Part shown: in pieces, positions 1-7,023 of the stretch
Layout of the letters: each line of letters begins with the position of its first letter
How positions within the stretch are numbered: position 1 is the first letter of the stretch
NCBI GenBank assembly: GCA_019752915.1
Contig: JAIELO010000045.1
Coordinates: 1 to 9,961, forward strand
Source: Burkholderiaceae bacterium
GTDB taxonomy: Bacteria; Pseudomonadota; Gammaproteobacteria; Burkholderiales; Burkholderiaceae_D
Length of the DNA: 9,961 nucleotides
Direction: 5' to 3'
Notes under the pieces: model-generated
Databases searched by the model: none
What the model was told of the DNA's origin: nothing
The model's input: the letters and a program-made list of their open reading frames with translations, nothing else
Made by a program: the position numbers and the translations under genes

Positions 1-2
1 TG

Positions 3-1073
3 GTGCTGCTATTTCTGGTGTTGCTGCTGACGCTGCTTCTGCCCGCCAGTGCCGCCTGCGCGCAGGTGGGGCAACTACCGGCCATGTCGGCCGGACAGGT
101 CAGCGTCTCGGGACTGTCCTCGGGCGGCTACATGGCCGTCCAGTTCGAGGTTGCGTTTTCCGCCACCGTAAAAGGTGCCGGCATCATCGCCGGTGGTCCG
201 TATTTCTGCGCGCAGGGTAGCGCCTACACGGCCACTACCCGTTGCAGTTGCACCAGCGCGCTGTTTGCCTGCCGCGTTCACCCCGGTGGCACCCGTATTG
301 CCGACCTGATCGTGCTCACCGACTGGTTCGCCGCCGATCTGGCCATCGATGCGACCAGCAATCTGGCCACGCACAAAGTCTGGCTACTGTCGGGCAGCAT
401 CGATTCCGTGGTGCCGCAACCGGTGATGACCGACCTGTACAACTACTACCGGCACTATATGCCGGCCAGCCAGATCGTCTACCGCCGCATGCTGCCAGCC
501 GAACATGCGCTGCCCACCGACCAGTACGGCAATCCCTGCGCCCATCTGGGCAGCCCCTATATCAACAACTGCAGCTATGACGCGGCCGGACAATTGCTGC
601 AATGGATATACGGCCCCCTGCTGGCGCGCAACAGTGGGCCACCGGCAGGTCGCACGCTGGCCTTTGTGCAGAGCGAATTCCTGCCCTTTCCCACTCTGCA
701 CGGTATGGCGACGGTGGGCTATCTGTACCTACCACCGGCTTGCGAAGCGGGCGCTGGTGCCGGTTGCCGCCTGCATGTAGCGTTTCATGGCTGCCTGCAG
801 GACCTCAACGATATTGGCAGCACCTTCATCGACCACGCCGGTTACAACGGCTGGGCCGATACCAACCGGCTGATGATTCTGTACCCGCAAGCCTCGGCCA
901 CGGCGACCAATCCGCAAGCGTGCTGGGACTGGTTCGCCCATGATGACCCGCGTTACGCGCTGAAAACCGGCCACCAGATGGCGGCCGTGAAACGCATGGT
1001 CGACCGGCTCACGGGCGTGACGCCGACCATCCTGCCAGCAGCGCCTAGATGCCGCCCAGGCAGATGTACTTGA
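3..1073 (+). CDS. Secreted type 2 short-chain-length PHA (PHB) depolymerase, probably 5'-partial
   Basis: Serine esterase predicted to hydrolyse poly(3-hydroxybutyrate) or its oligomers outside the cytoplasm. Residue numbers count from the GTG at 3. Residues 1-20 are a hydrophobic export signal ending in ASAACA-Q. The lipase box GLSSG is at 37-41 (nucleophile S39), followed by likely Asp D134 (GSIDSVV) and likely His H169 (EHALPTD). The oxyanion segment VAFHGCLQ (259-266) lies after the triad, which is the circularly permuted order that defines type 2 catalytic domains. Cysteines are frequent, as in an exported protein. No linker or substrate-binding domain follows the catalytic domain, so soluble oligomers or periplasmic substrate are possible. 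The signal lacks a basic N-terminus, so the true start probably lies upstream of the window. The last 29 bases overlap the convergent gabD tail. Family assignment is firm; exact substrate is not. Confidence 0.88.
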   Translation: MLLFLVLLLTLLLPASAACAQVGQLPAMSAGQVSVSGLSSGGYMAVQFEVAFSATVKGAGIIAGGPYFCAQGSAYTATTRCSCTSALFACRVHPGGTRIADLIVLTDWFAADLAIDATSNLATHKVWLLSGSIDSVVPQPVMTDLYNYYRHYMPASQIVYRRMLPAEHALPTDQYGNPCAHLGSPYINNCSYDAAGQLLQWIYGPLLARNSGPPAGRTLAFVQSEFLPFPTLHGMATVGYLYLPPACEAGAGAGCRLHVAFHGCLQDLNDIGSTFIDHAGYNGWADTNRLMILYPQASATATNPQACWDWFAHDDPRYALKTGHQMAAVKRMVDRLTGVTPTILPAAPRCRPGRCT

Positions 1074-2499
1074 TGACCAGATAATCATCGAGTCCGTAGT
1101 GCGAGCCTTCGCGTCCCAGTCCCGACTGCTTGACCCCGCCAAACGGTGCGATTTCATTGGAGATCAGGCCGGTATTCACACCGACCATGCCGCTTTCCAG
1201 CCCTTCTGCCACGCGCCAGATGCGGCCGATATCGCGCGAATAGAAATAGCTGGCCAGCCCGAATTCGGTGGCGTTGGCCAGCGCCAGCGCTTCCTCGTCG
1301 GTGTGGAAGCGGAACAGCGGCGCCAGCGGACCGAAGGTCTCGTCGGTCGCCACCAGCATCGTGCTATCGACATCGGCAATTACGGTCGGCTCGAAGAAGC
1401 CGTGACCGAGCGCATGGCGCTGACCACCGGCTAACAACTTGCCGCCTTTGGACAGCGCATCGGCCACATGCTGCTCGACCTTCTGCACGGCTTTCTCATT
1501 AATCAGCGGTCCCTGCGTGACGCCATCGCTGGTGCCGTCGCCCACCTTGAGCTGGCGCACTGCTGCGACCAGTTTGTCGGCAAACTGCTGATACACACCA
1601 TCCTGCACATAGATGCGATTGGCGCACACACAGGTCTGGCCGGCGTTGCGGTATTTGGACGCCAGCGCGCCCTCCACGGCCGCATCCAGATCGGCATCAT
1701 CGAACACGATGAATGGCGCGTTGCCGCCCAGTTCCAGCGACAGCTTCTTGATGGTCGGCGCACTTTGCGCCATCAGCAAACGCCCCACTGCCGTGGAACC
1801 GGTAAAGGTCAGCTTGCGCACCAGCGCGCTGCTACTGAGTTCGCCACCGATGGCGACCGGATCGCCCGTCACCACGCTGAACACGCCGGGCGGCACACCG
1901 GCACGCTCGGCCAGTTCGGCCAGCGCCAGCGCGCAGAACGGCGTCGCTTCGGCCGGTTTCAGCACCATGGTGCAACCGGCTGCCAGCGCAGGGCCGACTT
2001 TGCGGGTAATCATCGCGATCGGGAAATTCCATGGCGTGATGGCTGCACACACGCCGATCGGCTCTTTGGTCACCAGCAAACGCCGATCCGGCCACGGCGA
2101 GGCCAGCGTTTCACCGGCGATGCGTTTGGCTTCTTCGGCAAACCATTCGATGAACGAGGCGCCATACGCCACTTCGCCACGCGCTTCGGCCAGCGGTTTG
2201 CCCTGCTCGGCCGTCATCAGTTGCGCCAGATCTTCGGCATGCTCGAGGATCAGGCCATGCCACTTGCGTAAAATCGCGGCGCGTTCCTTGGCGGTCTTCT
2301 TGCGCCAGGCTGGCCAAGCCGCATGGGCCGCGTCGATGGCGCGGCGCGTTTCGGCCACGCCCATCAGCGGCACCGTGCCGAGCAGAACACCGTTCGCGGG
2401 ATTGTAGACAGGGAGCGTGGCGTCGTTGTCGGCAGCGCACCAAGCGCCGTTCAGGTATGCCTGCTGACGCAGCAGGCCGGTATCGTTGAGTTGCAGCAT
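1045..2499 (-). CDS. gabD: Succinate-semialdehyde dehydrogenase (GabD), ALDH superfamily
   Basis: Oxidises succinate semialdehyde to succinate, the last step of GABA and putrescine catabolism, in the cytoplasm. The 484 residues match the usual length (E. coli GabD is 482) and resemble it closely throughout. Visible ALDH motifs: TPWNFP at 155-160 (N158), KPAE at 181-184, FTGS at 232-235, LELGGN at 255-260 (general base E256) and GQTCVCANR at 287-295 (catalytic C290, with the nearby C292 typical of GabD). Residue 184 is Glu where, as I recall, the NADP-preferring E. coli enzyme has Ser; in ALDHs a Glu here usually binds the adenosine ribose of NAD, so NAD use is inferred. Start ATG at 2499 has AAGGAG 7 nt upstream. 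It lies 57 nt after the PPK2 stop on the same strand and may be read from the same transcript. Confidence 0.93.
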   Translation of the reverse strand: MLQLNDTGLLRQQAYLNGAWCAADNDATLPVYNPANGVLLGTVPLMGVAETRRAIDAAHAAWPAWRKKTAKERAAILRKWHGLILEHAEDLAQLMTAEQGKPLAEARGEVAYGASFIEWFAEEAKRIAGETLASPWPDRRLLVTKEPIGVCAAITPWNFPIAMITRKVGPALAAGCTMVLKPAEATPFCALALAELAERAGVPPGVFSVVTGDPVAIGGELSSSALVRKLTFTGSTAVGRLLMAQSAPTIKKLSLELGGNAPFIVFDDADLDAAVEGALASKYRNAGQTCVCANRIYVQDGVYQQFADKLVAAVRQLKVGDGTSDGVTQGPLINEKAVQKVEQHVADALSKGGKLLAGGQRHALGHGFFEPTVIADVDSTMLVATDETFGPLAPLFRFHTDEEALALANATEFGLASYFYSRDIGRIWRVAEGLESGMVGVNTGLISNEIAPFGGVKQSGLGREGSHYGLDDYLVIKYICLGGI

Positions 2500-2506
2500 G
2501 GAGAGA

Positions 2507-2512
2507 CTCCTT
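2507..2512 (-). promoter_or_regulatory. Shine-Dalgarno site of gabD
   Basis: On the minus strand the sequence reads AAGGAG, 7 nt before the ATG at 2499. It fixes the gabD start and shows independent initiation, unlike the coupled genes upstream. The 57-nt gap (2500-2556) shows neither an evident terminator nor a convincing promoter. Confidence 0.75.
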
Positions 2513-2556
2513 GAGCGGGCAAAGAATGACTATGCCACAGAGTCGATCGCGCTGTC

Positions 2557-3399
2557 TTAGGTCACCGTGAAGGACGACAGATCGGGATGCGGCGGCGGAT
2601 AGTGCAGCACCATATGCTCGAGCGTCTCCAGCAGCAGACTGGCAATCACCAGATTGCGGTGGGTTTTGGAATTAGCCGGCACCACATACCACGGCGCATG
2701 CGGCAGATTGGTGGCGCGGATCGCGTCTTCGTAGGCGCGCTGATACGCTGCCCATTTTTTACGCTGCTCGATGTCGGCCGGGTTGAATTTCCACTGCTTG
2801 TCCGGATCATCGAGCCGTTCCTGCAGCCGTTCGCGCTGCTCTTCTTTCGAGATGTGCAAAAACACTTTGACGATCACCGTGCCGGTTTCGGCCAGCATGC
2901 GCTCGAAATCACGGATCTGCAGATAGCGCCGCTCGCACTCCGCCGTATCGATCATGCCCTGCACCCGCGTAATCAGCACATCTTCGTAATGGCTACGATT
3001 GAAAATGGCGATCTCGCCTTTCACCGGCACCTGCTGGTGCACCCGCCACAGATAATCATGCGCCAGTTCGTTATCGGTCGGCGCTTTAAACGAGACCGCA
3101 CGCACGCCCATCGGATTGACGCGGCTGAACATGGCGCGCACCGTGCCATCCTTACCGGCCGTATCCATACCCTGCAGCACCAGCAGCACCTTCTGCTGGT
3201 GCTGGGCATACAGCTTATCCTGCAGCGCTGAAATCCGGTCGATCAGCTCCCCGGTACGCTTGATATCAAGCGCCTTGGCTTTGGCCTTGGATAGCTCGGG
3301 ATTCGCGCTACGGCTGGAAAATACCGCGTTGCCTGCATCGGCTTCACGCAGTTTTAGACGGGAGGAGGCGCGAAAGCGCTGGCGGGCATCATGACTCAT
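2557..3399 (-). CDS. PPK2-family polyphosphate:nucleotide phosphotransferase
   Basis: Transfers phosphate between polyphosphate and nucleotides (PF03976 family). The 280 residues carry Walker A GMDTAGKDGT at 77-86, FKAPTDNELAHDYLWRVH at 104-121, Walker B IFNRSHYED at 132-140 and a basic/acidic lid around 189-216 (RLQERLDDPDKQWKFNP). The GMDxAGKDG and FNRSHYED forms resemble single-domain class III PPK2 proteins, which can phosphorylate AMP and ADP; this subclass call is by recollection of motifs. The open frame extends to 3450, but the start is placed at ATG 3397-3399 because this forms an ATGA overlap with the stop of the upstream flavoprotein gene and matches family length. No Shine-Dalgarno site precedes it, consistent with coupled re-initiation. 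Cytoplasmic. Role in this cluster unknown; nucleotide recycling for S-adenosylmethionine supply is speculation. Confidence 0.9.
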   Translation of the reverse strand: MSHDARQRFRASSRLKLREADAGNAVFSSRSANPELSKAKAKALDIKRTGELIDRISALQDKLYAQHQQKVLLVLQGMDTAGKDGTVRAMFSRVNPMGVRAVSFKAPTDNELAHDYLWRVHQQVPVKGEIAIFNRSHYEDVLITRVQGMIDTAECERRYLQIRDFERMLAETGTVIVKVFLHISKEEQRERLQERLDDPDKQWKFNPADIEQRKKWAAYQRAYEDAIRATNLPHAPWYVVPANSKTHRNLVIASLLLETLEHMVLHYPPPHPDLSSFTVT

Positions 3400-5039
3400 G
3401 CAGCTAGCATACCACTGGCAGCCAGTTGCGCGGCGCGGCATCCCCACCATGCCGCTTCCTCGAACACCGAAAAGCCCGACAGGTCGGCGTGGGCAAACAG
3501 CACGCGACCTTCATGCTCGCGCAGGGCGCGCACCCCGGCATTGCTGCGGAAGTTGGGTAACGGTGCTGCCATGGCGTGGCCGCGCAAGGTGATATCGACT
3601 CGCTCCACACAGCTGGCGAAGTCGCTGCCATAGGCGGTATGCAGATCGGCGCTGGCCAGCGCCAGCAATTCCTGCGGTGTGGCGGCCAGCAGCCATTTCC
3701 GCGCACTGAGCGGATCGCGGTCGGACAGCGCCACATAGGCACTGAACACTGTTTTCTCTGGCGGCTGCACGCGAATATCCTGATGGGTGGAGACCACGTA
3801 GCCGAGTCCCGGCGCACTGGCCTCACTGGCGTCGCGATACACCACGTTATCCCAGCTCAACGGCTGGTCGGGCAGCTCTTGCGGGAAGCGCTTGAGCAGG
3901 AAATTCGCCACTAGCCACGGCGCGTAGGCAGGACTGTGACGGGCCGGATCGAAACCGTAGGCGGCGATATTTTCCACCACACGCGCCGCCACATACAGCG
4001 GCATGGCGCAAATGGCTTTACGGGCGCGCACCAGATAGCTGCGAGGCTGGCCGTTTTCCAGCGTAAAGCAGAGCGCTTCGATGCCGTGCGCGGTTTCCTT
4101 CAGCGACACCACGGTACCGGCCTTGCGCTGGATGCCCGACGCCCGTTCCAGTCCACTGGCCAGTGGCTGCAAGCCGCCGGGCCAGGTCAGCCACGCACCA
4201 TTCCCCGCATTGGCGGCCTGCCCCCAGCGGCTGCAGTAGTAATGCAGGCCAGCCCACGCCGACACCTTGTCGTAGCTGGTGCCATAGTCGTCGCGGCAGC
4301 AGTAGTTCAGATACCAGTGCAGGGTGGGCGCCGTGTAGCCATTCTGCGCCAGCCACTGCTTGAGGGTGATCTGGTCGAGTGCCTGCCACTGCGGGTCTTG
4401 CGACGACAGCACGGTGGGAAACACGAACACGCGCCGGCCATCGCTGCCATGCGTCTGGCGCAAACGCGCCACCTCGGCGAAAAAACGGCTGTGTTGCGCA
4501 CGTTCCCACTCCGGCACGCCTTCGGTGGGAATAAAACCCTCTTGCCAGTGGCCGTCTTTCAGCAAGCGCTCTTCCGGCGCGTGCAAAATATAGCGTTCAT
4601 CGTAGGTGGGCTGCTCGGCATACGCATCTTTCTCAATGATGCCCAGATCGGCCAGCATCTCGCGCACATGCACCGATTCCGGCGAGGGCAGCGGCAGATA
4701 ATGCGCACCGGTCGGATACGCCAGATCGCCGAAAGCGCCACCCGCCGCATTGCCATACGGTTGCGGGCCATCGATCATCAGCATCTCGTGCACACCGAGT
4801 TTATTCAGCTTCCACGCCGCACTCAGCCCGGCGATGCCGGAACCGAAAATCGCCACGCCGGTCTCGATGGTGTGCGACGGCGGCGGTAAGGCGTTCCGGT
4901 CGCGCAGAAAATGGCCTTCGTCACGCCCCGGATAGTGCACACGTGGTGTGACTTCGCGCCAACGCTGGAAGCCGGCCACACTGCCAGCGGCCAGCGCAGC
5001 CGAGGCACCCGCCCACACCAGAAACGAACGGCGCAACAT
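3396..5039 (-). CDS. Tat-signal FAD-dependent amine-oxidase-like protein
   Basis: Flavoprotein of the NAD(P)-binding/amine oxidoreductase superfamily, 547 residues. Residues 1-24 look like a twin-arginine signal: LRRSFLVWAG followed by an Ala/Gly-rich hydrophobic stretch, so a folded FAD enzyme is probably moved to the periplasm or anchored there. The dinucleotide fold begins at 61 with FGSGIAGLSAAWKL (65-78; GxGxxG at 66-71) and an acidic strand end at D90. WPGGLQPLASGL (286-297) resembles the amine-oxidase substrate region. RVLFAHADLSGFSVFEEA (512-529) matches the C-terminal FAD-binding strand and helix, with AHAD in place of the usual AGE/AGD. The start ATG overlaps the aminopropyltransferase stop as TGATG, and the stop overlaps the PPK2 start as ATGA, so the three are translated together. 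Oxidation of a polyamine made by its neighbours is inferred from context; the substrate is unknown. Confidence 0.82.
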   Translation of the reverse strand: MLRRSFLVWAGASAALAAGSVAGFQRWREVTPRVHYPGRDEGHFLRDRNALPPPSHTIETGVAIFGSGIAGLSAAWKLNKLGVHEMLMIDGPQPYGNAAGGAFGDLAYPTGAHYLPLPSPESVHVREMLADLGIIEKDAYAEQPTYDERYILHAPEERLLKDGHWQEGFIPTEGVPEWERAQHSRFFAEVARLRQTHGSDGRRVFVFPTVLSSQDPQWQALDQITLKQWLAQNGYTAPTLHWYLNYCCRDDYGTSYDKVSAWAGLHYYCSRWGQAANAGNGAWLTWPGGLQPLASGLERASGIQRKAGTVVSLKETAHGIEALCFTLENGQPRSYLVRARKAICAMPLYVAARVVENIAAYGFDPARHSPAYAPWLVANFLLKRFPQELPDQPLSWDNVVYRDASEASAPGLGYVVSTHQDIRVQPPEKTVFSAYVALSDRDPLSARKWLLAATPQELLALASADLHTAYGSDFASCVERVDITLRGHAMAAPLPNFRSNAGVRALREHEGRVLFAHADLSGFSVFEEAAWWGCRAAQLAASGMLAA

Positions 5040-6559
5040 CAGCGGATCACCCGCCGCCAGTCCTGCTCGAATTCATGCACCAGCGACTGGGTATTCAAGC
5101 GGTTCGGCGCCATCGGCAAACGCTGCATATCCGGCGGGAAGGTGAACATTTCGCGCGTGGTATCGGCGTTCAGATAGCGCATCGGCAGGCGGTAGCTGGT
5201 CGGTGGCTGATAGTTGGCCTGCGGCGTGGCGAGGATAAAGCCCCACTCGCCAAACGACGGTACGTAAGCGTGATACGGATAGGTTTTCAGCCCTACTTCG
5301 CGCAGCGTGGCATCGATGGTCCAGTAGGCATGCGGCGCAAAGAATGGCGACGTCGATTGCACCACCATCAGACCATTCGCGGCCAGATGCTTTTTCACCA
5401 TGCCGTAGAACGGCACCGAATACAGCTTGCCCAGTGCGAAACTGGACGGATCGGGGAAATCAACAATCACCGCATCGAACATCTCGTCGTGATGTTCCAG
5501 CCAGAGCGCCGCATCGGCATTAATCACCCGCACGCGCTTATCGCTGAACGAGGCGTGATTGAGCTTGACCAGTTCTTCGCGTTTGCTGAAAGCCCCCGTC
5601 ATGGCCGGATCAAGGTCGACCAGCGTGACCTGCTCGATCTGTGGATAACGCAGGATTTCACGCAGCGCCAGACCGTCGCCACCACCGAGCACCAGCACGC
5701 GGCGCGCCCACGGCAGCGGTTGCAGCACCGGATGCACCAGCGCTTCGTGGTAGCGGTACTCGTCACGCGAAGAAAACTGCAGATTGCCGTTGATGTAGAG
5801 GCGCAGATCATCCTTCCAGCGCGTAATCACCAGCCGCTGATATGGCGTGGTGGTGGCAAACACGATTTCGTCGCCGAACAGACCGTGTTCGCCCCAGTAA
5901 GTCAGCTTGTCGGCAAAGGCGAAGCCGAACACCAGCACGCACAACACGCTGGCGGCACGCAGCATGCGCCCCGTGACATTTTGCAGCTCGGTGCGAAACA
6001 CGGTAATTGTCCACAGGGCCACGCCGACATTGAGCATGCCGAACATGAATCCGGTACGCACCAGCCCCAGATACGGCGCCAGCACCAGCGGGAACAGCAG
6101 CGACACGGCCAGCGCACCCAGATAATCGAAGGTCAGCACCCGGCTGACCAGTTCATTGAACTCGGTCTGGCGCGCATTCAGGGCGCGCATCACCAGCGGT
6201 ACTTCCATGCCGACAAAAGCGCCGATCAGGAACACCATCACGTACAGCAGGGTGCGAAATGGCGCGGCCATCCACGAAAAGGTCAGGAACAGCAGTGCAG
6301 CCGACAGCCCGCCCACCAGCCCCACCGCCAGCTCGATATCGACAAAGCGCGCCAGCACATCCTCATCGCGCACATACTTGGAAAAGTGCGCCCCGACGCC
6401 CATCGCAAACAGATAGCAGCCGATGATGGTGGAGAACTGCAGGATCGAGTCGCCCAGCAGGTAGCTCGACAGCGCGCCGGCGATCAATTCGTAGGCCAGC
6501 CCGCAGGAGGCGACCACGAATACGGACAGGATCAGAATCTTTTTGGTCATGTGCGCCAT
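5039..6559 (-). CDS. Membrane-anchored spermidine-synthase-like polyamine aminopropyltransferase
   Basis: 506 residues: about seven hydrophobic helices in 1-216, then a spermidine synthase domain (PF01564 type) from about 225. Expected reaction is transfer of the aminopropyl group from decarboxylated S-adenosylmethionine to an amine such as putrescine. Visible: TPYQRLVI (238-245), NGNLQFSSRDEYRYHEALVH (257-276, matching the family signature around H271/E272), GGGDG (292-296), LVDLDP (313-318), NADA (347-350) and DFPDP (367-371), where canonical SpeE has DSTDP; the first Asp is kept. The domain is complete, so activity is plausible. The membrane half marks the long form of the family. ATGs at 6559 and 6550 (MTKKI) are both possible starts; neither has a Shine-Dalgarno site. 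It heads the left-going arm, 43 bp from the divergent DUF350 gene. A speD homologue lies in the opposite arm, supporting a polyamine role. Confidence 0.9.
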   Translation of the reverse strand: MAHMTKKILILSVFVVASCGLAYELIAGALSSYLLGDSILQFSTIIGCYLFAMGVGAHFSKYVRDEDVLARFVDIELAVGLVGGLSAALLFLTFSWMAAPFRTLLYVMVFLIGAFVGMEVPLVMRALNARQTEFNELVSRVLTFDYLGALAVSLLFPLVLAPYLGLVRTGFMFGMLNVGVALWTITVFRTELQNVTGRMLRAASVLCVLVFGFAFADKLTYWGEHGLFGDEIVFATTTPYQRLVITRWKDDLRLYINGNLQFSSRDEYRYHEALVHPVLQPLPWARRVLVLGGGDGLALREILRYPQIEQVTLVDLDPAMTGAFSKREELVKLNHASFSDKRVRVINADAALWLEHHDEMFDAVIVDFPDPSSFALGKLYSVPFYGMVKKHLAANGLMVVQSTSPFFAPHAYWTIDATLREVGLKTYPYHAYVPSFGEWGFILATPQANYQPPTSYRLPMRYLNADTTREMFTFPPDMQRLPMAPNRLNTQSLVHEFEQDWRRVIR

Positions 6560-6602
6560 TTTGCACTATTATCAAGTCAATCACTTTAACTGAAGGTGTG
6601 CC
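6560..6602. promoter_or_regulatory. Compact divergent promoter region
   Basis: This 43-bp gap separates two head-to-head operons and is clearly AT-richer than its surroundings. Candidate -10 elements: TATTAT at 6567-6572 on +, with TGGTCA at 6544-6549 as a weak -35 at 17-bp spacing, and GATAAT at 6573-6568 on -. Both fall on the same AT block, so the two promoters would overlap and could compete. If the minus -10 is used, transcription starts within a few bases of the ATG at 6559, which would explain the lack of a ribosome site there. A tandem TTGA-C-TTGA on the minus strand (6580-6572) could be an operator half-site pair. All by eye. Confidence 0.4.
6592..6596 (+). promoter_or_regulatory. 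Shine-Dalgarno site of the DUF350 gene
   Basis: GAAGG lies 6 nt before the GTG at 6603 and supports that non-ATG start. Confidence 0.55.
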
Positions 6603-6989
6603 GTGCCCGCCATCCTAAATTACCTGATCCACCTGTCGCTGGCCGCTTTGCTGCTGGCAGTGTTCTTCAAAGCCTACACCTCGTGGACGCCGTTTAACGA
6701 AGTGCTGCTGATCCGGCAGGGTAATCTGGCGGCAGCACTGTCGCTCGGCGGGGCGCTGATCGGCTTTTCCATCACCATCGGTTCAGCGCTGATGCACACG
6801 ACCGACTACCGCGAATTCGTCAGCTGGGCCGCCGGTGCGATGGTGGTGCAGATGCTGGCGTATGCCATCACCACGCGGCTGCTGAACATGGCCAAGGATC
6901 AGATCGAAGGCAACAATGTCGCCTTCGGCGGCCTGCTCGGCGCGATTGCCATTTCGATCGGCGTCATCAACGGCGCCTGCATCTCCTAA
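6603..6989 (+). CDS. DUF350 (YjfL-like) four-helix membrane protein
   Basis: 128-residue integral membrane protein of the DUF350 family (PF03994; E. coli YjfL is about the same size). Hydrophobic segments are near 6-23, 42-64, 73-94 and 107-126, giving two repeats of two helices. Conserved-looking polar features include SWTPFNEVLLIRQGNLAAAL (27-46), in the loop entering helix 2, and GNNVAFGGLLGAIAISIG (103-120) leading into helix 4. Biochemical function of the family is unknown. In E. coli yjfL sits beside yjfJ (a PspA homologue) and yjfC (a glutathionylspermidine-synthase-like ATP-grasp), so a link to membrane stress and polyamine chemistry has precedent. The GTG start is supported by GAAGG upstream. 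First gene of the right-going arm, 34 nt before the SPFH gene. Confidence 0.85.
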   Translation: MPAILNYLIHLSLAALLLAVFFKAYTSWTPFNEVLLIRQGNLAAALSLGGALIGFSITIGSALMHTTDYREFVSWAAGAMVVQMLAYAITTRLLNMAKDQIEGNNVAFGGLLGAIAISIGVINGACIS

Positions 6990-7013
6990 ATACCCGAACT
7001 ATCCAATACCAGC

Positions 7014-7018
7014 GAGGA
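7014..7018 (+). promoter_or_regulatory. Shine-Dalgarno site deciding the SPFH start
   Basis: GAGGA lies 5 nt before ATG 7024. The frame is open from 6916, but that part overlaps the DUF350 gene in another frame and has no family similarity, so 7024 is the start. Confidence 0.7.
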
Positions 7019-7023
7019 CCATT

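Noticed and set aside
1468..2271. 267-codon and overlapping 264-codon + strand frames
   Set aside because: Both are antisense to gabD, have no recognisable domain and no ribosome site.
2500..2556. Terminator or clear promoter between PPK2 and gabD
   Set aside because: No hairpin with T-run and no convincing -35/-10 pair could be found by eye; only the Shine-Dalgarno site is supported.
3936..4889. 317-codon + strand frame
   Set aside because: Antisense to the flavoprotein gene; composition is that of a shadow frame.
5075..6589. 504-codon open frame on the + strand
   Set aside because: It lies antisense to the whole aminopropyltransferase gene. Its translation is rich in His/Gln/Arg with no family motif, as expected when the opposite strand codes in GC-rich DNA.
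6916..7023. N-terminal extension of the SPFH gene
   Set aside because: It overlaps the DUF350 gene out of frame, and GAGGA before ATG 7024 gives the family-like N-terminus MGIGSF.
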